Shown here: positions 19,812 to 30,422 of the stretch, one piece after another
Layout: every line of letters starts with the position of its first letter
How positions within the stretch are numbered: position 1 is the first letter of the stretch
Assembly (NCBI GenBank): GCA_027600665.1
Contig: JADGJL010000199.1
Coordinates: 1-32,492 of the forward strand
Origin: Irineochytrium annulatum
Taxonomy: Eukaryota; Chytridiomycota; Chytridiomycetes; Chytridiales; Chytridiaceae
Direction: 5' to 3'
DNA length: 32,492 nucleotides
Notes under the pieces: model-generated
What the model was told of the DNA's origin: nothing
What the model saw: only the letters and a program-made list of their open reading frames with translations
The model's database searches: none
Position numbers and translations under genes: made by a program

Positions 19812-22144
19812 CTAACAGACTGGAACATTTACGGCAAGGCCGCCCTCTGACGTTTCTTTGTACTTGCTCTTTTATAAAAAAACGAACAAGATTTTAGTAA
19901 AGGTAACGATCCAAAGGAAACGAGAACGTCTCACCATCATATCAATCCCGGTCTGTCTCATTGTCGCGATGACCTGGTCAAGAGTAACTCTATGCGTCCC
20001 ATCCCCGTTCAGCGCCAACTGGGCCGCCGTGACGGCCTTTACAGCCGCGAGTGCGTTCCTTTCGATACATGGGATCACGACAAGGCCCATAGGCGGGTCG
20101 CACGTGAGGCCGAGGTTGTGCTCCATCCCGATCTCGGCGGCGTTCTCCACCTGCTGGGGTGTACCACCCATCACGGCCGTGAAGGCCGCCGCGGCCATAG
20201 AGCACGCCACGCCGACCTCACCCTGGCATCCCATCTCGGCGGCGGAGATGGACGCGCCTCGCTTATAGAGCATGCCGATGGCGGCCTGGGATGTAAAGTA
20301 AAGCAGATCAGCTTTAGGCGAAACAAGAACACATTAGACAAAGAGTTACTCACCGCCGTCAACAGAAACTCGACAATGTCCTGCTCCGCATACTGCGTCG
20401 AGGGGCAGATAAACTCGAGGTAGTACTTGAGCACGGCGGGAATCGTCCCCGCAGCGCCGTTCGTCGGCGCTGTCACGACCCTCCCTCCCGCCGCGTTCTC
20501 CTCGTTCACCGCGAGGGCGTACAACGATATCCAGTCCAGCGCTGGCAGGCTCCGCTTCGCCATCCTCCTCGCCCTCGTCGCCGTCAGACCCTCGCGAGCG
20601 GCAGATGAACTCGGCGGTCCGACGCCTCCGACAGCCGGGGGCAGGACGCTGCCGCTCTCCGTCACGGTACCAAGACCGCCAAACGAACCCACACCTCCGC
20701 CGACGCTCCCGGCCGCAGATAACCCGGCGTACTCGGCGAAGCTGGCCGTCAGCCTCCTGTGCAGCGCGGGTGCCCTCCGCCGCACCTTAAGACGCCCGGG
20801 CAAAAACTCCTCCTCGCACCCGACGCCGCTCCTGATGCTCTGATCCATGACGCTCCAAAGGTTCAGTGTCCTCCGTTTAATCTCATCGCCGCTCCTCCAC
20901 TGCAGCTCGTTCCTGAACACGACCTGCGCGATCGTTAAGTTCTCTCTCTCGCACGCCTCCAGAAGCGTCTGGGCGTTCGAGAATGGCAGCGCGGCCGAGA
21001 TGAGCTGCGTGTCCACGCGCGCGGTCAGCGTGGCCTCGGCGCCGTCCCTAACGCGGCGGGCGTTGTTATCCTCGCGCTTGCTGTTCACGCCGATGCGGAC
21101 GTGCTCAGGTCGGAGGCCGTCCATGTCGACGTCGCGCGCGTCGACGGTGTGGTCGACACGGGGATCCTTGTAAAAAACGTTCTCGGAGCCCGCAGGGTAG
21201 AGGTGGCTGGGATTCGGCGGCTCGTCGGCGGACGGCGTGGCGGTGTTGTCGGAGGAAGAGGAGGGGGAGGAGGAAGCTATCTCGATGTGCTCGTTGACGA
21301 CGAAACCGCCGCCGATGGAGAAGAACTCGTTCGTAGCAATCATGTCGCCCTCGACGTCGAAGCAGGATATCCGCATACCGTTTGGGTGCTGGGGTAAAGA
21401 TTCCTTCATGTGGAAAAGCATGTGGCGGTCGTAATCAAAGGCAATGCGACGCTCGCCGCGGACCGTCAGGACGTTGTCTGTCTTGATCGCTTGCAATCGC
21501 GAGGGTATGCGTTTCGCGTCCACCAGCTCGGGCGACTCCCCTTCAAGACCCATCTACACGTTTTGCCGAGTAAAGTCAGCCGACGCGATAGCGTGATGAA
21601 CTAGCTAAGAGGAAAAACGTACCAGGACAGCACCAGGCGTCCCGTGTCCTTCACCAGTGAGCGCCAAGCTGCCGTACAAATCCACCCTTATCGAATCCAC
21701 TTTGTCAAGCAGTTGCAGCCGGAGAAGGTCCTCCACGAAGATCTTCGCCGCGCGCATGGGACCCACTACGCCAGCAAATGTCAGAGATGTTTCCGAACGT
21801 GATCGAAGACGATCAAAGCCCTCTGACATACCAGTGTGCGAGGAAGACGGTCCAACGCCTATCGAAAACAGATCAAAGGTCGACACGACCGCGTGTTGGA
21901 CGGCCTCCGTCTCCGTGCCACCGACCAGCGACTGCTCCGACGGTGGTGGCGTGCCCGTCGAGAAATGCCGCCGCGGTGGCATCAGCACGCCGGGCCTGGC
22001 CGTCCGCATCGCCGTCAAGGAAGTAACCGGGGACACGCATGCGACGGTCCGCGACGCGCCGGCCGACAGGAGACGTCGTGAGTGGCTTCGTGAGACGTGG
22101 ACGAGGGGCCGGAGACGGCCGTGGCGCGCCAGGAGCGAAGGCAT
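19812..22144 (-). CDS. Iron-sulfur L-serine dehydratase (L-serine ammonia-lyase), single-chain bacterial type
   Basis: Exons 22144-21832, 21765-21623, 21553-20354, 20285-19935 and 19868-19812 give 687 residues, longer than the 450-460 of bacterial SdaA. It converts L-serine to pyruvate and ammonia with a 4Fe-4S cluster (family knowledge). The leader ([20 protein letters not shown] and on to HFST) looks mitochondrial. The beta domain starts [15 protein letters not shown] joined across intron 1 to [10 protein letters not shown]. The alpha domain has [13 protein letters not shown], the cysteines C572 (EMGCQGEVG), C614 (LTCDP) and C625 (IPCIERN), and the end [10 protein letters not shown]. The spacing of C572, C614, C625 and the terminal C687 equals that of the cluster ligands and tail cysteine known for the Legionella enzyme, as I recall it. 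Two low-complexity insertions (Ser-rich, then Gly/Ser-rich) explain the extra length. The canonical CDPVGG is CDPPMG here. Confidence 0.93.
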
Positions 22145-23101
22145 GGTCGCGACGAGGTCCAGGAAGTGATTTGAAGGATCCCGGGTGCTTCCGAGGACCT
22201 CCGCCTCCTGTGGAGCTGTTGCGGGACTGGGTCGGGATGGGGGGACTTTGACGACCAGATAAGCAGTGGCGAGACAGCAGCCAAATAACAAAGGTCAGGG
22301 TTGAAGGCGTCGGGTACGATAGTCCCAGGGCGCGTTTAGCTCTTAGAGAGCGGAAGTTGGTCCGTCGTAGGCGGCGGCGATGGCGACTGAGATGAGGTCC
22401 GGCTGAAGTGGACTTGTGTGCCGAGAAGATGAGGTCGTAACGTCCACGTTGCTGTCGGGCTCGAGGACGGTGTAGAGGTGGTTGGCCTGGTGGAGGGTCG
22501 CAACGGAGGAAGCGTTGTCGGACAGCCGAGCGCGCGATATCTTCTGGGAGACGGCGTCCCGTTTGCAGCTCGGGTGCAGGTGGCCCGACCAAAAGGCGAA
22601 ATCCGGTGGCGTGCGCCCCAGGGTTCGATGGGGACACATCCGCACTCCGCAGTCAAAAATGTTCATCGTATTTAAACGAGATGTGGATCTTTAACAACAA
22701 CAAAAATCAACAAAACATCTATCGGGACGCATCTGACGCGCGGTCCCACAGATAATGGCTACAGAACGACGGCGTAAACTAAGGCTGCCGGTGCGCTTTC
22801 TTGGCCGTGAGGTCGGCCAAAGTGTTGATGTCGTCGTCGTCGTGTCGGGCAAATGATGCCATCCAGTTGGCCTCGCGGCAGGTTAGAGCGTGGTAGCCGT
22901 GGGCATCCAAGGCGGCGTTGCGGAGGCCGCATTGGGAGTTGGGTACATCAACAGTAGGTGGAGGCGGGCAATGGGCTTGGCCCGACATCGTGCGTTGGGT
23001 TCTTCGCGGTGGAGATTGATCACATTGAATTAGATAGTCCTATTATACACAGATAACTTGCACACCATTCTCATAACCTCCCCATGTCCACCAAATCCCT
23101 C
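22145..23101. other. Region upstream of the serine dehydratase gene, with a possible retroelement remnant
   Basis: About 200 nt of presumed promoter, then minus-strand sequence resembling a reverse-transcriptase C-terminal region (see 22343-22988), then about 110 nt before the borealin-like gene end. Confidence 0.45.
22343..22988 (-). pseudogene. Possible remnant of a non-LTR-type retroelement (zinc-knuckle end of a reverse transcriptase)
   Basis: Two minus-strand frames in order, 22988-22779 and 22666-22343, are separated by stops. The first contains NSQCGLRNAALDAHGYHAL followed by TCRE. This fits the C-x-LD-x-x-G-x-HAL-x-C zinc-binding motif that commonly follows the polymerase domain of reverse transcriptases, and it is followed by ARHD, also usual there. 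The second contains LEPDSNVDVTT and SPLQPDL, which loosely fits the segment after the knuckle. No polymerase motif is found upstream, so at best a short 5'-truncated relic remains. Alternatively these are unrelated chance frames. The call rests on motif memory only. Confidence 0.35.
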
Positions 23102-24128
23102 TCAGCTTAAATCCAAGCACGTAGAAAGCAGCTCCAGCATCCTTCGAAGCTTTGGGTTCGTCTTCGCGTTCTCCATTACCGTCCTCCGGACCTCGGGGTC
23201 ATCCAGCTGATCCTCCGATAGTTCGAGGTCAAAATCTCCGCACGGCAGGTTGAACCGCCTGCTCGCCATCCACAACGCGCCATCGTCCTCCTCCTCGTCA
23301 TCGTCGTCCGCGAACGAATCGGCCTCGACGAGGCCGCCCCCACCTTTCTTCACCGTCATCCGCCGGATCCCGCTGTCGGCCATCGCGCGATTCCGAACCG
23401 CCGTGCTGACGGCGCTGCCTTGGTTGCAAGAGGGGAGGTTCAGGAAGGGTGTGTCGGGGAGGTAGGAGGGCGGGATACGGGGGGTTTCGGAGAGGTTGGC
23501 AGCCTGGACGTCATTGGCATTGGTTGTCATGAGAAGTGATAAGGCAAGCGTTTTCAAACCTCGGCTTCTTTCTTTACGCGGACTGGCTTTGTTGCTGTCG
23601 AGGTTACTGCTGCGATTCTTGACTTCATGCTCGACTTCAACGCCGACTTCAGCACCGACTTGTACGGCTTCACCCCGTTTCTTAAATACGTTGGGTTAAG
23701 TCAGCGTCGATAAAATGGCACAACTAATGAGAACGAAGAAAAACGGGCACTCACTTTGGATCCACCACCTCCTTCCTCCCGTTCGCGTCCTTCAACGCCC
23801 CGCTGCCACCGCTCTCCAAATATTCCCGAACGGTCAAGTTTCTGACGTTCTGCGGCAACGATGATATCTCGGCGTCCGTCCGCATCCTGATGGAGCTGCA
23901 GGCGTCCTCGGCCGAAGCCCGCATCCGTTGCAGGAGCTTCTCGGCTGTCGCATAAAAGACACAAGAATTAATCAGTTAAAAGGTCCTGATTGAAGCATTG
24001 AAGGAATTGGGTGGCCATTGCGGGCCGCGGAATAGCGCCTCCTCCCTTTTCCGCTCCCCGATCTCGCATGACGACCACCACTCACTTTCGATGTCGATAT
24101 TCTGCAAGATCGCATGCCGCATCGCCAT
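23102..24128 (-). CDS. Borealin/Nbl1-like chromosomal passenger complex subunit
   Basis: Exons 24128-24086, 23944-23755, 23680-23560 and 23503-23102 join in phase to 251 residues. The N-terminal 60 residues fit the Nbl1/Borealin N-terminal domain. They start with a helix, MAMRHAILQNIDIETEKLLQ, followed by a Cys-containing linker and then RMRTDAEISSLPQNVRNLTV and REYL, as in the family (helix, then LPxxxRxLTVxE). That domain bundles with survivin and INCENP to target Aurora kinase to chromatin (family knowledge). A basic Lys/Ser part follows (KSVLKSALKSSMKSR), then a Pro-rich segment with PDTPFLNLP, an acidic run DDDDEEEDDG, and a C-terminal helix region ending LELLSTCLDLS. Introns are 141, 74 and 56 nt, all GT-AG. 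The weak similarity of borealins between phyla keeps the family call tentative; the exon model is strong. Confidence 0.65.
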
Positions 24129-24214
24129 GGTCGGATGGATGCGTGATTGGTGCACGACGCGACGGGTGATGGATGAGCGAGTCCGACTGAAATTTGACAC
24201 CAAAAGGGGAATTA

Positions 24215-24282
24215 CAATACTTTTTATTTGCCTTTTACTTTAATTACTTATTGTATTGATGAATGGCAAATAAAAAGTATTG
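24215..24282. repeat. Perfect 18-bp inverted repeat with 32-nt spacer
   Basis: CAATACTTTTTATTTGCC at 24215-24232 is the exact reverse complement of GGCAAATAAAAAGTATTG at 24265-24282. The spacer is AT-rich. It lies 87 nt upstream of the borealin-like start codon. It could be a tiny mobile-element remnant (MITE-like), a cruciform, or a regulatory palindrome. No target-site duplication is apparent. Confidence 0.8.
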
Positions 24283-26006
24283 GACGGCCTTCAATTACGT
24301 TTACTTCCATGTTACTCACGCTATTACTACAGCCTACAGCAGTGTACTGCACTGTACTTCCGTCTGAAGGCCGGTACGGCGAGGAGATGGTCACGAGAAT
24401 AACAATTGTTCGGCAGCGTTCATCAACAAAGACCGCGCAATACAAGAACTAATCAATCACCCACTTCCGTCTCGCCACCCAAAGCCCACCGCCGGACGTC
24501 CTTCGGTACTTGACCTCTATCGGCATGAATCACCTCTGACGCGTTACCACTTTCCACAATTGGAACCCAATGCAGTTGTGACCCCTGCTTCGAAGTTTAG
24601 CATAAATAACGCAAGCGCCAACGAGTTCGCAGTGCTCCCTACATTGCCACCCTCGCTGAAATGACTAAATTATCAAAATCGCCATTCAAATCGACCGTGT
24701 AGCTTCTCGTGCTCCGCAAAGCGTAATGATAATGACACTCTGCATATAATCTTCGCGAAACGAGGACAGTTCCAACATGGAGTTTGAAGGCAAAAAGTTC
24801 ATTGCCAAGACACTTGCGTCGTCGCAGCAGTCCACCGCAAGGTGGTCATCGCGAAGAAGTTGAAGGCGACATCTCGAGATGTAACTAACCTGAACCATCC
24901 ACATGCTGTGTGTGCTCATTAACAGCTCCATGACAAAACAGTGGTTCGTTCCTATCAAGGTTGAAAGGGCATAATATATCCATTGATGGAACTGCCAATG
25001 ACACTCACAAATACCCAACCAAACAGGTTTTAGCAGAAGGCAACCAATCTTAATGGGATTTCATGATATAGCATCACTCCACCGCTCTTCTGAATCGGCA
25101 AGCGGCATTCCACACTGCCTTTCATCAGTAATGACATGGATAGCAACTTGCCCAGCTCTTGACGACAACTGGCGTGAATTCCTCCGGGTAAATGGTCAGG
25201 ATGCCGTGTACAGACGCGCAATTGCGCAATTGTGCGAGGTAGCGGAAGTGGCACTTGGTTGCTCTCCCCGCAAATCGTCGTGTCGCGAGATAACGGAAGC
25301 GGCGCTCTTGCTCACACCTCCAATCGCCAGGAAAGCAACGACGGTCGGTCCGAGGTCGGCGGCGACGGGTGATGGGCTCCATCGAGATCAGGCGTGGACG
25401 CCCGCCCTGTTGCCGCAGAACGGGATCGTCGGACTTACCTTTCACAGGCCATCGGCGCTTACGCCAAGAGATAACCACCGACTGAGGCGGGAGTTCAACC
25501 CCTGACAAATCAATACCCGAACAAAATTCGAGCGATCAGCAGCACCCAGTCCAGTGGACCTCCACCTCCCCTCTGGCCATTTCCATCCCCACAAGCCTGA
25601 CCAGAGAGACATCCAGGACGGTCCCCCCGGCACCGGGATCCTCCACTGCATCCTTATCGTCGGCGACGTCGCGGGCGGGACCTCATAGGGTGTGTGTCTA
25701 ACCGTTTGGTCACGAGGCTGTCGATCGGCCGCCATCGTCGGGAGTTGGAGGACGCTCGAGGGCGGGAACGGTTGGGGAGCCGCCGTAGTGCAGGGATCGG
25801 GCGTGTAGGCTGCGTCAGGCTGAGATCGGCTCGCGGCCGTTGTGGCCGATATGGACCCCCGTCGGAGTGTTTTCGCTTTCATTGGAAGTGATCGTTCATT
25901 CTCTCACCTTCCTTCTCCTCAGGACTTATTTCGTATCGCGTTCGGCTGCTGAAACTTCCCTGACGTTCAGTACCGAGCCGCAACCATACTCCGGCACGGG
26001 AATACC
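24283..26006. other. Long stretch with no convincing gene
   Basis: About 1.7 kb. Open frames exist on both strands (for example 24686-25018 minus, 25053-25505 plus and 25442-25882 minus) but none shows a family motif, and they overlap each other antisense. The composition is mixed. Part of it must be the promoter of the velvet gene and a 5' exon of that gene may hide here. No tRNA, rRNA or repeat array was seen. Confidence 0.45.
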
Positions 26007-26989
26007 ATGCTATGGCTGGAGATCCTGCAGGAGCCGGTGCGAGCGCGCATGTCGGGCTATAGCCTGCGGGATCGGCGGAATCTCGATCCGCCGCCAATGT
26101 AAGCCTCTCCCTTATCGGCATCGCGACTTGTCGGCATTCTGTCCTTCTAGGGACTTGAAATGAGTTTATGAAATAAGTTTAGAAGACTGACGATTGATAA
26201 TATCGCAGAGTTCGAGTACGGTTCCCCAATGATTCCGCCGGCCTTTTCGAAGAGGCTTGGTCACGCTGCAAAATGCTTATTGTCCACGTGAAGCTTCTCG
26301 CCAGGTAGGAACCTCACTTTGCTAGTTCCGCCGATATCTTACTCGTGAATCCCGCTCCTAGCGACTCAGACATGGTCGTCGCGCCGCCAATGTCGACGGC
26401 TTCAGAGCATGCCTCCTTCGCAACCTCCTTCTCCACCCCCGATGTCGCAGCACATGCGATTACACATATGCCCGCGTCTTCAGCAACGAGCGCGCGTGGA
26501 ATGCCACCCGATCCCGGGGACGGCGGCAGCACCGGTGGGGGTGGTGGTGGGACCGGGAACGGGAAAGAGAAACACGGGGCGGAGTCGATACTCCTTGGCT
26601 CGCTTGTCGGGTGCTGTCAGATCTTGAACGATTTGGAGGGAAAGCCCGGAGCGTTCTTCGTGTTGTCGGATCTTGGCGTTAGGTCGTCTGGAACGTACAG
26701 GCTAAGATTCGACCTGTTTGATCTGTCGGCCATTGACGGGGATAGGGCCACTGCTATTTCGTCGGCGACGACGGGCGCATTCACTGTCTTCGCACCAAAG
26801 GCTTTCCCGGGGATGACAGGTAAATTGGTCGAGCGCACCAAGCGTGATGTTAGAGCAATATTAAACTTCGCTTTTCACGAAACAGAATCGACAAAGCTTA
26901 CGAGGTGCTTTGCTCGACAAGGTGTGAAGCTTTTTGTTCGGTCTGAGTTCGACGCCATTCCTGCGCAATCGCAGGCATCTTTCGATTAG
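26007..26989 (+). CDS. Velvet-domain transcriptional regulator (VelB/VosA-like)
   Basis: Exons 26007-26098, 26209-26304, 26362-26819 and 26886-26989 give 249 residues. The split velvet domain is clear. Its first half is LEILQEPVRARMSGYSLRDR then RNLDPPPI joined to VRVRFPND. Its second half is LLGSLVGCCQILNDLEGKPG, AFFVLSDLGVRSSGTYRLRF, FTVFAPKAFPGM joined across intron 3 to TESTKLTRCFARQGVKL. Between them lies a disordered Ser/Gly-rich insert (residues about 65-120) as in VelB. Velvet proteins form heterodimers that bind DNA and link development, light response and secondary metabolism in fungi (family knowledge). The domain begins almost at the start codon: the frame is closed upstream, but an acceptor at TTCAG about 35 nt before the ATG leaves room for a further 5' exon. 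The introns are 110, 57 and 66 nt. Confidence 0.88.
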
Positions 26990-27494
26990 CAACGGCTTGT
27001 TCGAACGCCTTTGTCCGTTAGAGGAGCCGGCCGATATCTGCGGCGCCGTCGACGCGTCGTGGCGTCAAAGGCTGGGTTTACCTGGTGTACGTGGGTGAAC
27101 AGTATGGTAGGGGGTTGTACGTTTGGACCATGAATGATGGCCTTTGCAGGTATCTATGGAGGGTTTGGATATGGATCGAGTAGTGCTACTTATTTAATCT
27201 ACGTATGGACGAGAGGGGTTGTAGGATTGTACAGTACTTCGTCCTTGGGTAACGAGTCTCCAATACATGAGTTGAGCTGGCATAATGCTTAGCGGCAGGA
27301 ATAGTAAAATAAACAAAACTCAGCGAGCACCGGTATCTTGTGGTCGTTGTTGTCGAGGCAGAATTATACTACCTTTTAATTACGGATATTTTTTAACGCG
27401 TAATGGCAGTCAGAAGACCTCGTTCAATTTAGAAGTTGAATCATCCTCGCCTCCTCACTCCCTCCTCAACCACAATCGCCCGCCTCCCCCAAGC
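26990..27494. other. Intergenic between velvet and NPC2-like genes
   Basis: 3' region of the velvet gene and promoter of the next. Nothing else recognised. Confidence 0.5.
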
Positions 27495-28170
27495 ATGCGG
27501 ACCGCCTCCCTCGCGACGCTCGCCGTCGTCGCCCTCACGGCGCTCGTCCCGACCCCTTCCTCCGCCCTCAGGTTCCGCATCCCCTTCGCAGACCTGATTC
27601 GCGACGCCGAAGACCAGCTCCTCAACCTTCTCCCGGTTCCCGCCGGCGACCTCCCCCGCTCGAATAACGACGACGACCTCACGACCTTTGACGGCAGCGT
27701 GACCTCGTGCGGAACGGAAGAGGACATCTTCCAGCCCACGCGGATCGAGCTCATCCCGGACCCGCCGAAACGCGGTGCGAGCCTGACTGTCATCGTGGAG
27801 GGCGACCTTACGGAGGATGTGACCGAGGGCGCGCACGCGTACGTCCAGGTCAAGTTGGGCGTGATTAAGCTGGTCGACAAGAGGATGGAGCTGTGTGACG
27901 AGATTGGGGAGATTGGGAGGGAATGCCCCGTCGAGAAGGGGAGGCAGGAGATTGAGCATACAGTCGACGTTCCGAGGGAGGTGCCACCGGTGAGCATTTA
28001 TTTTGATTTTCTTCGGCTGCGTGCCTGCACAATGTGTCGTTGTCATGCCGTTCCGATCTTGTCATTATCAGTGCTAATGCGCGTACTAGGGCAAGTACAG
28101 CATCAACGTTGATGCCTTTAACGCCAACGGGAACAGCATGGCATGCCTTCGCATTCAGTTCAGGATGTGA
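27495..28170 (+). CDS. NPC2: NPC2-like phosphatidylglycerol/phosphatidylinositol transfer protein (ML domain)
   Basis: Exons 27495-27989 and 28090-28170 give 191 residues. A signal peptide (MRTASLATLAVVALTALVPT, cleavage near SSA) is followed by a short propeptide-like stretch and the ML domain. This has TSCGTEEDIFQPTRIELIPD, then LTVIVEGDLTEDVTEGAHAY, the disulfide pair region MELCDEIG and RECPVEKG, and the typical VPREVPPGKYSINVDAFNAN and NGNSMACLRIQF. Fungal members bind sterols and phospholipids in the vacuole or secretory path (family knowledge). The start is fixed by the signal peptide, since the frame is open further upstream without features. The 100-nt intron lies right before GKY. 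An AATAAA lies 101 nt after the stop. Confidence 0.92.
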
Positions 28171-28668
28171 TGGTGTAGTTGACTGTCGGTTTATTGGCTA
28201 GCGAAGTGTTTGTACGATTGCCCCCGTTGGATATCCGGTGTACTCTTGTGGTTATGTTTACTTCGGTTGAAATAAATCCCTGATTTTCACACTTGCATCC
28301 TCACCCACTGCTTGCTTCTCTTGGTGATTATACTTTCCACCTTCTACCCACCTAATGCTTCGCAAAGTCGCTGTTCTCCTCCTTGCTATTTCCATCCTGG
28401 TTATGCCTTCAAACTCTCATACTTTCACGCCGCCACGTCACCACCGTTTGTAGCTGAACAACGACCACATAACTACGTCGCGGTACCTGATTACTTCACC
28501 TTCACGCATCCAGCATGCAGGCTGAAATGATACTCGCGTGAGGTCAGGATGTTCCGCGTGCAAGTGACGTCGATATCGGCCCGGCTTTACGTACGACCCA
28601 ACTCCGTTCCCCAACTTTTCGCTGCCACGCCTTTCACGCAAGGGAACCCTCCTTCGACCAGCGACACG
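28171..28668. other. Intergenic between NPC2-like and tail-anchored T1 genes
   Basis: Contains the polyadenylation signal at 28271-28276. The reading frame of the next gene is open from 28549, so its start could lie there instead of 28669. Confidence 0.5.
28271..28276 (+). terminator. Probable polyadenylation signal AATAAA of the NPC2-like gene
   Basis: Exact AATAAA 101 nt after the TGA. Confidence 0.5.
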
Positions 28669-30369
28669 ATGGCCCCACCGACGCCGGACCCGGCGCCCAT
28701 CCTGACGGCCGCCGCTAAGCTGAACTCGTCGGCGGTGGAGGGGAGCTACCCTCCGCCGCCGTCCCCATCCTCCCACGGCACGGTTGTGGCCCCACCGTCG
28801 CCTGACCGGACACCGAGCATCCCGCTGTCCAACTCTCCCGCAAGGAACAAGCGGTCATCAACTTACTCCATCTCCGACACCGTCACTTCGGCAGCCGTGA
28901 AAGGTTCGTTTAGTTGGCCGCCTGCCCAATTCCATTACTAACTTGCAAATGCAGCCGCCGTCATGCTTAAGCAGTCCCCGATCCCTGACACGGTCGCCTC
29001 CATCACGCAGTCTACGCTCACGGGCTACACCCGCGTGGACGCCGCCTTCGGCATCCAGGACAGGCTCGTGAACTTGGGCCAGGAAATCGTCAAGAAGGGC
29101 GTCGTCGTCGGCGGCATCGCTGCGAATGCCTTCATCCGCGCCGGTGTCGCATACCAGGTCGCGCCCGGTTATCGGGATCTGAAGGAGGGCGTCAACGGGG
29201 TTGGAGGCTCGGACAACGCGGGTGGTGCGGGCGGATCGGGCCGGGAGAGGCAGGAGGTTGCCTTGAGGATTTTGAGGCTGGATAGGATGCCGGGGGGCAT
29301 GCCGTTGCCGGATTTGGTGGAGGCATCGACGCAGACGGAGCCCAACCCGGACGCTGATGGCACGGCTTTGCCACTAACGGAGGTCGAAGGCTCGGTGCCG
29401 ACCACGGCCCCCAGCGGCGCCGCTCAGTCACAACCCAAGCAGATTGCCAAGAAGGTTTCGAAGACGACGCTGTTCGGGTCCATTTACAACACGACGACGA
29501 GCCTCGCGACTACGGTCTTGACGGCATCTTCAGACTACGCCTTTGGGAAGGAGACGACGCGGAAGCTCCTGGGTGACGGCGTGGACCAGGAGAAGGAGGA
29601 CGAGAAGGCCACGGAGGGGGTCGTTCGGAATCTGGTTGTGGGTGGGGTGTTTTACGCTACAACGCTCGAGACGCTTAGGCGGGTACCAAATAGCCGGCTT
29701 GCGAGAATGTTTGCGTATGAGAACAGGAAGGAGTGGAGAAGTATGGGTGTGCTTGCCAGGGATGGGAATCTGTTCGTCGATCGGGATGGTATGCGTTATT
29801 TCTTATTTAAAACTGTCTGTCCCGTCTTCTAACACCTGGATGTTTCTTTCTCAGGCAAGCACTTCCGCCATGTCCTCAACCACCTCCGCGGCTTGCCGCT
29901 GACGGGCACTATCGTCCACTCTCCCGACGACCTCCACGCTCTCCGCCTCGAAGCCGTCTACTACGACCTCGTGGGCCTTGTGGTTGAGATCGACGAGCGC
30001 CTGGCCGAGCTCGACGAGTCACGGGACGCGTTTGACGCAGACGATGTTGGCAGGGACGGCGACTCGGGAATTTGCGTCGACAGTAGCGCCAACGCTGGAC
30101 AACCGAACTCTATGGAAGGCGCTACCGCGCCTGTTGTGGGGCTCAGGCGCCGGGCGCTCTCGACGGCGTCGTCGGCGGCGGGCAGGCAGCCGGTCGTGAC
30201 GGTCACGAGCTTGGACGGAAAGTGGGGGAGCATGAGGGACGGCCTTATGGGCAGACGGGTGCCGCCAGGATACGCCGTTGATGGATACTGGGCGTTTGGG
30301 GCGGGGACCGCATGGGGTCTCCAGGTCGCCGTCATCATTTTGGTGATCGCTTACTTCATTGTCGGGTGA
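28669..30369 (+). CDS. T1/BTB-domain protein with C-terminal membrane anchor
   Basis: Exons 28669-28903, 28955-29788 and 29855-30369 give 527 residues. The N-terminus is Pro/Ser-rich. Two glycine/alanine-rich segments (KKGVVVGGIAANAFIRAGVA, and later SIYNTTTSLATTVLTAS) could be membrane-associated. At about residues 300-400 lies a diverged T1 domain: VVRNLVVGGVFYATTLETLR, NSRLARMF, DGNLFVDRDGKHFRHVLNHL with the last intron inside it, and LRLEAVYYDLVGLVVEID. A Ser/Ala linker follows, then a C-terminal hydrophobic span (LQVAVIILVIAYFIVG) that ends at the stop. This fits a tail-anchored protein with the T1 domain facing the cytosol. The first intron contains a perfect TACTAAC branch-site sequence. 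An alternative start at 28549 would add 40 residues. The function is unknown; KCTD-like oligomeric adaptor is a guess. Confidence 0.85.
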
Positions 30370-30405
30370 TGGCAGAGAGCTTCTGGTAACGGATTCATGG
30401 TCCGC

Positions 30406-30422
30406 TTATTATTATTATTATT
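30406..30422 (+). repeat. Short (TTA)n microsatellite
   Basis: TTATTATTATTATTATT in the 3' flank of the tail-anchored T1 gene. Confidence 0.8.

Noticed and set aside
24345..24362. Near-palindrome around CAGTGTACTGCACTGTA
   Set aside because: The arms do not pair perfectly and there is no second copy; likely chance.
24686..25018. Minus-strand frame of 110 codons starting MGICECHWQF
   Set aside because: No family recognised and no supporting promoter or splice signals; kept only as a note.
25053..25882. Overlapping open frames on both strands (25053-25505 plus, 25125-25508 minus, 25442-25882 minus)
   Set aside because: No motif, no convincing splice structure and mutual antisense overlap. 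A small unknown gene cannot be excluded.
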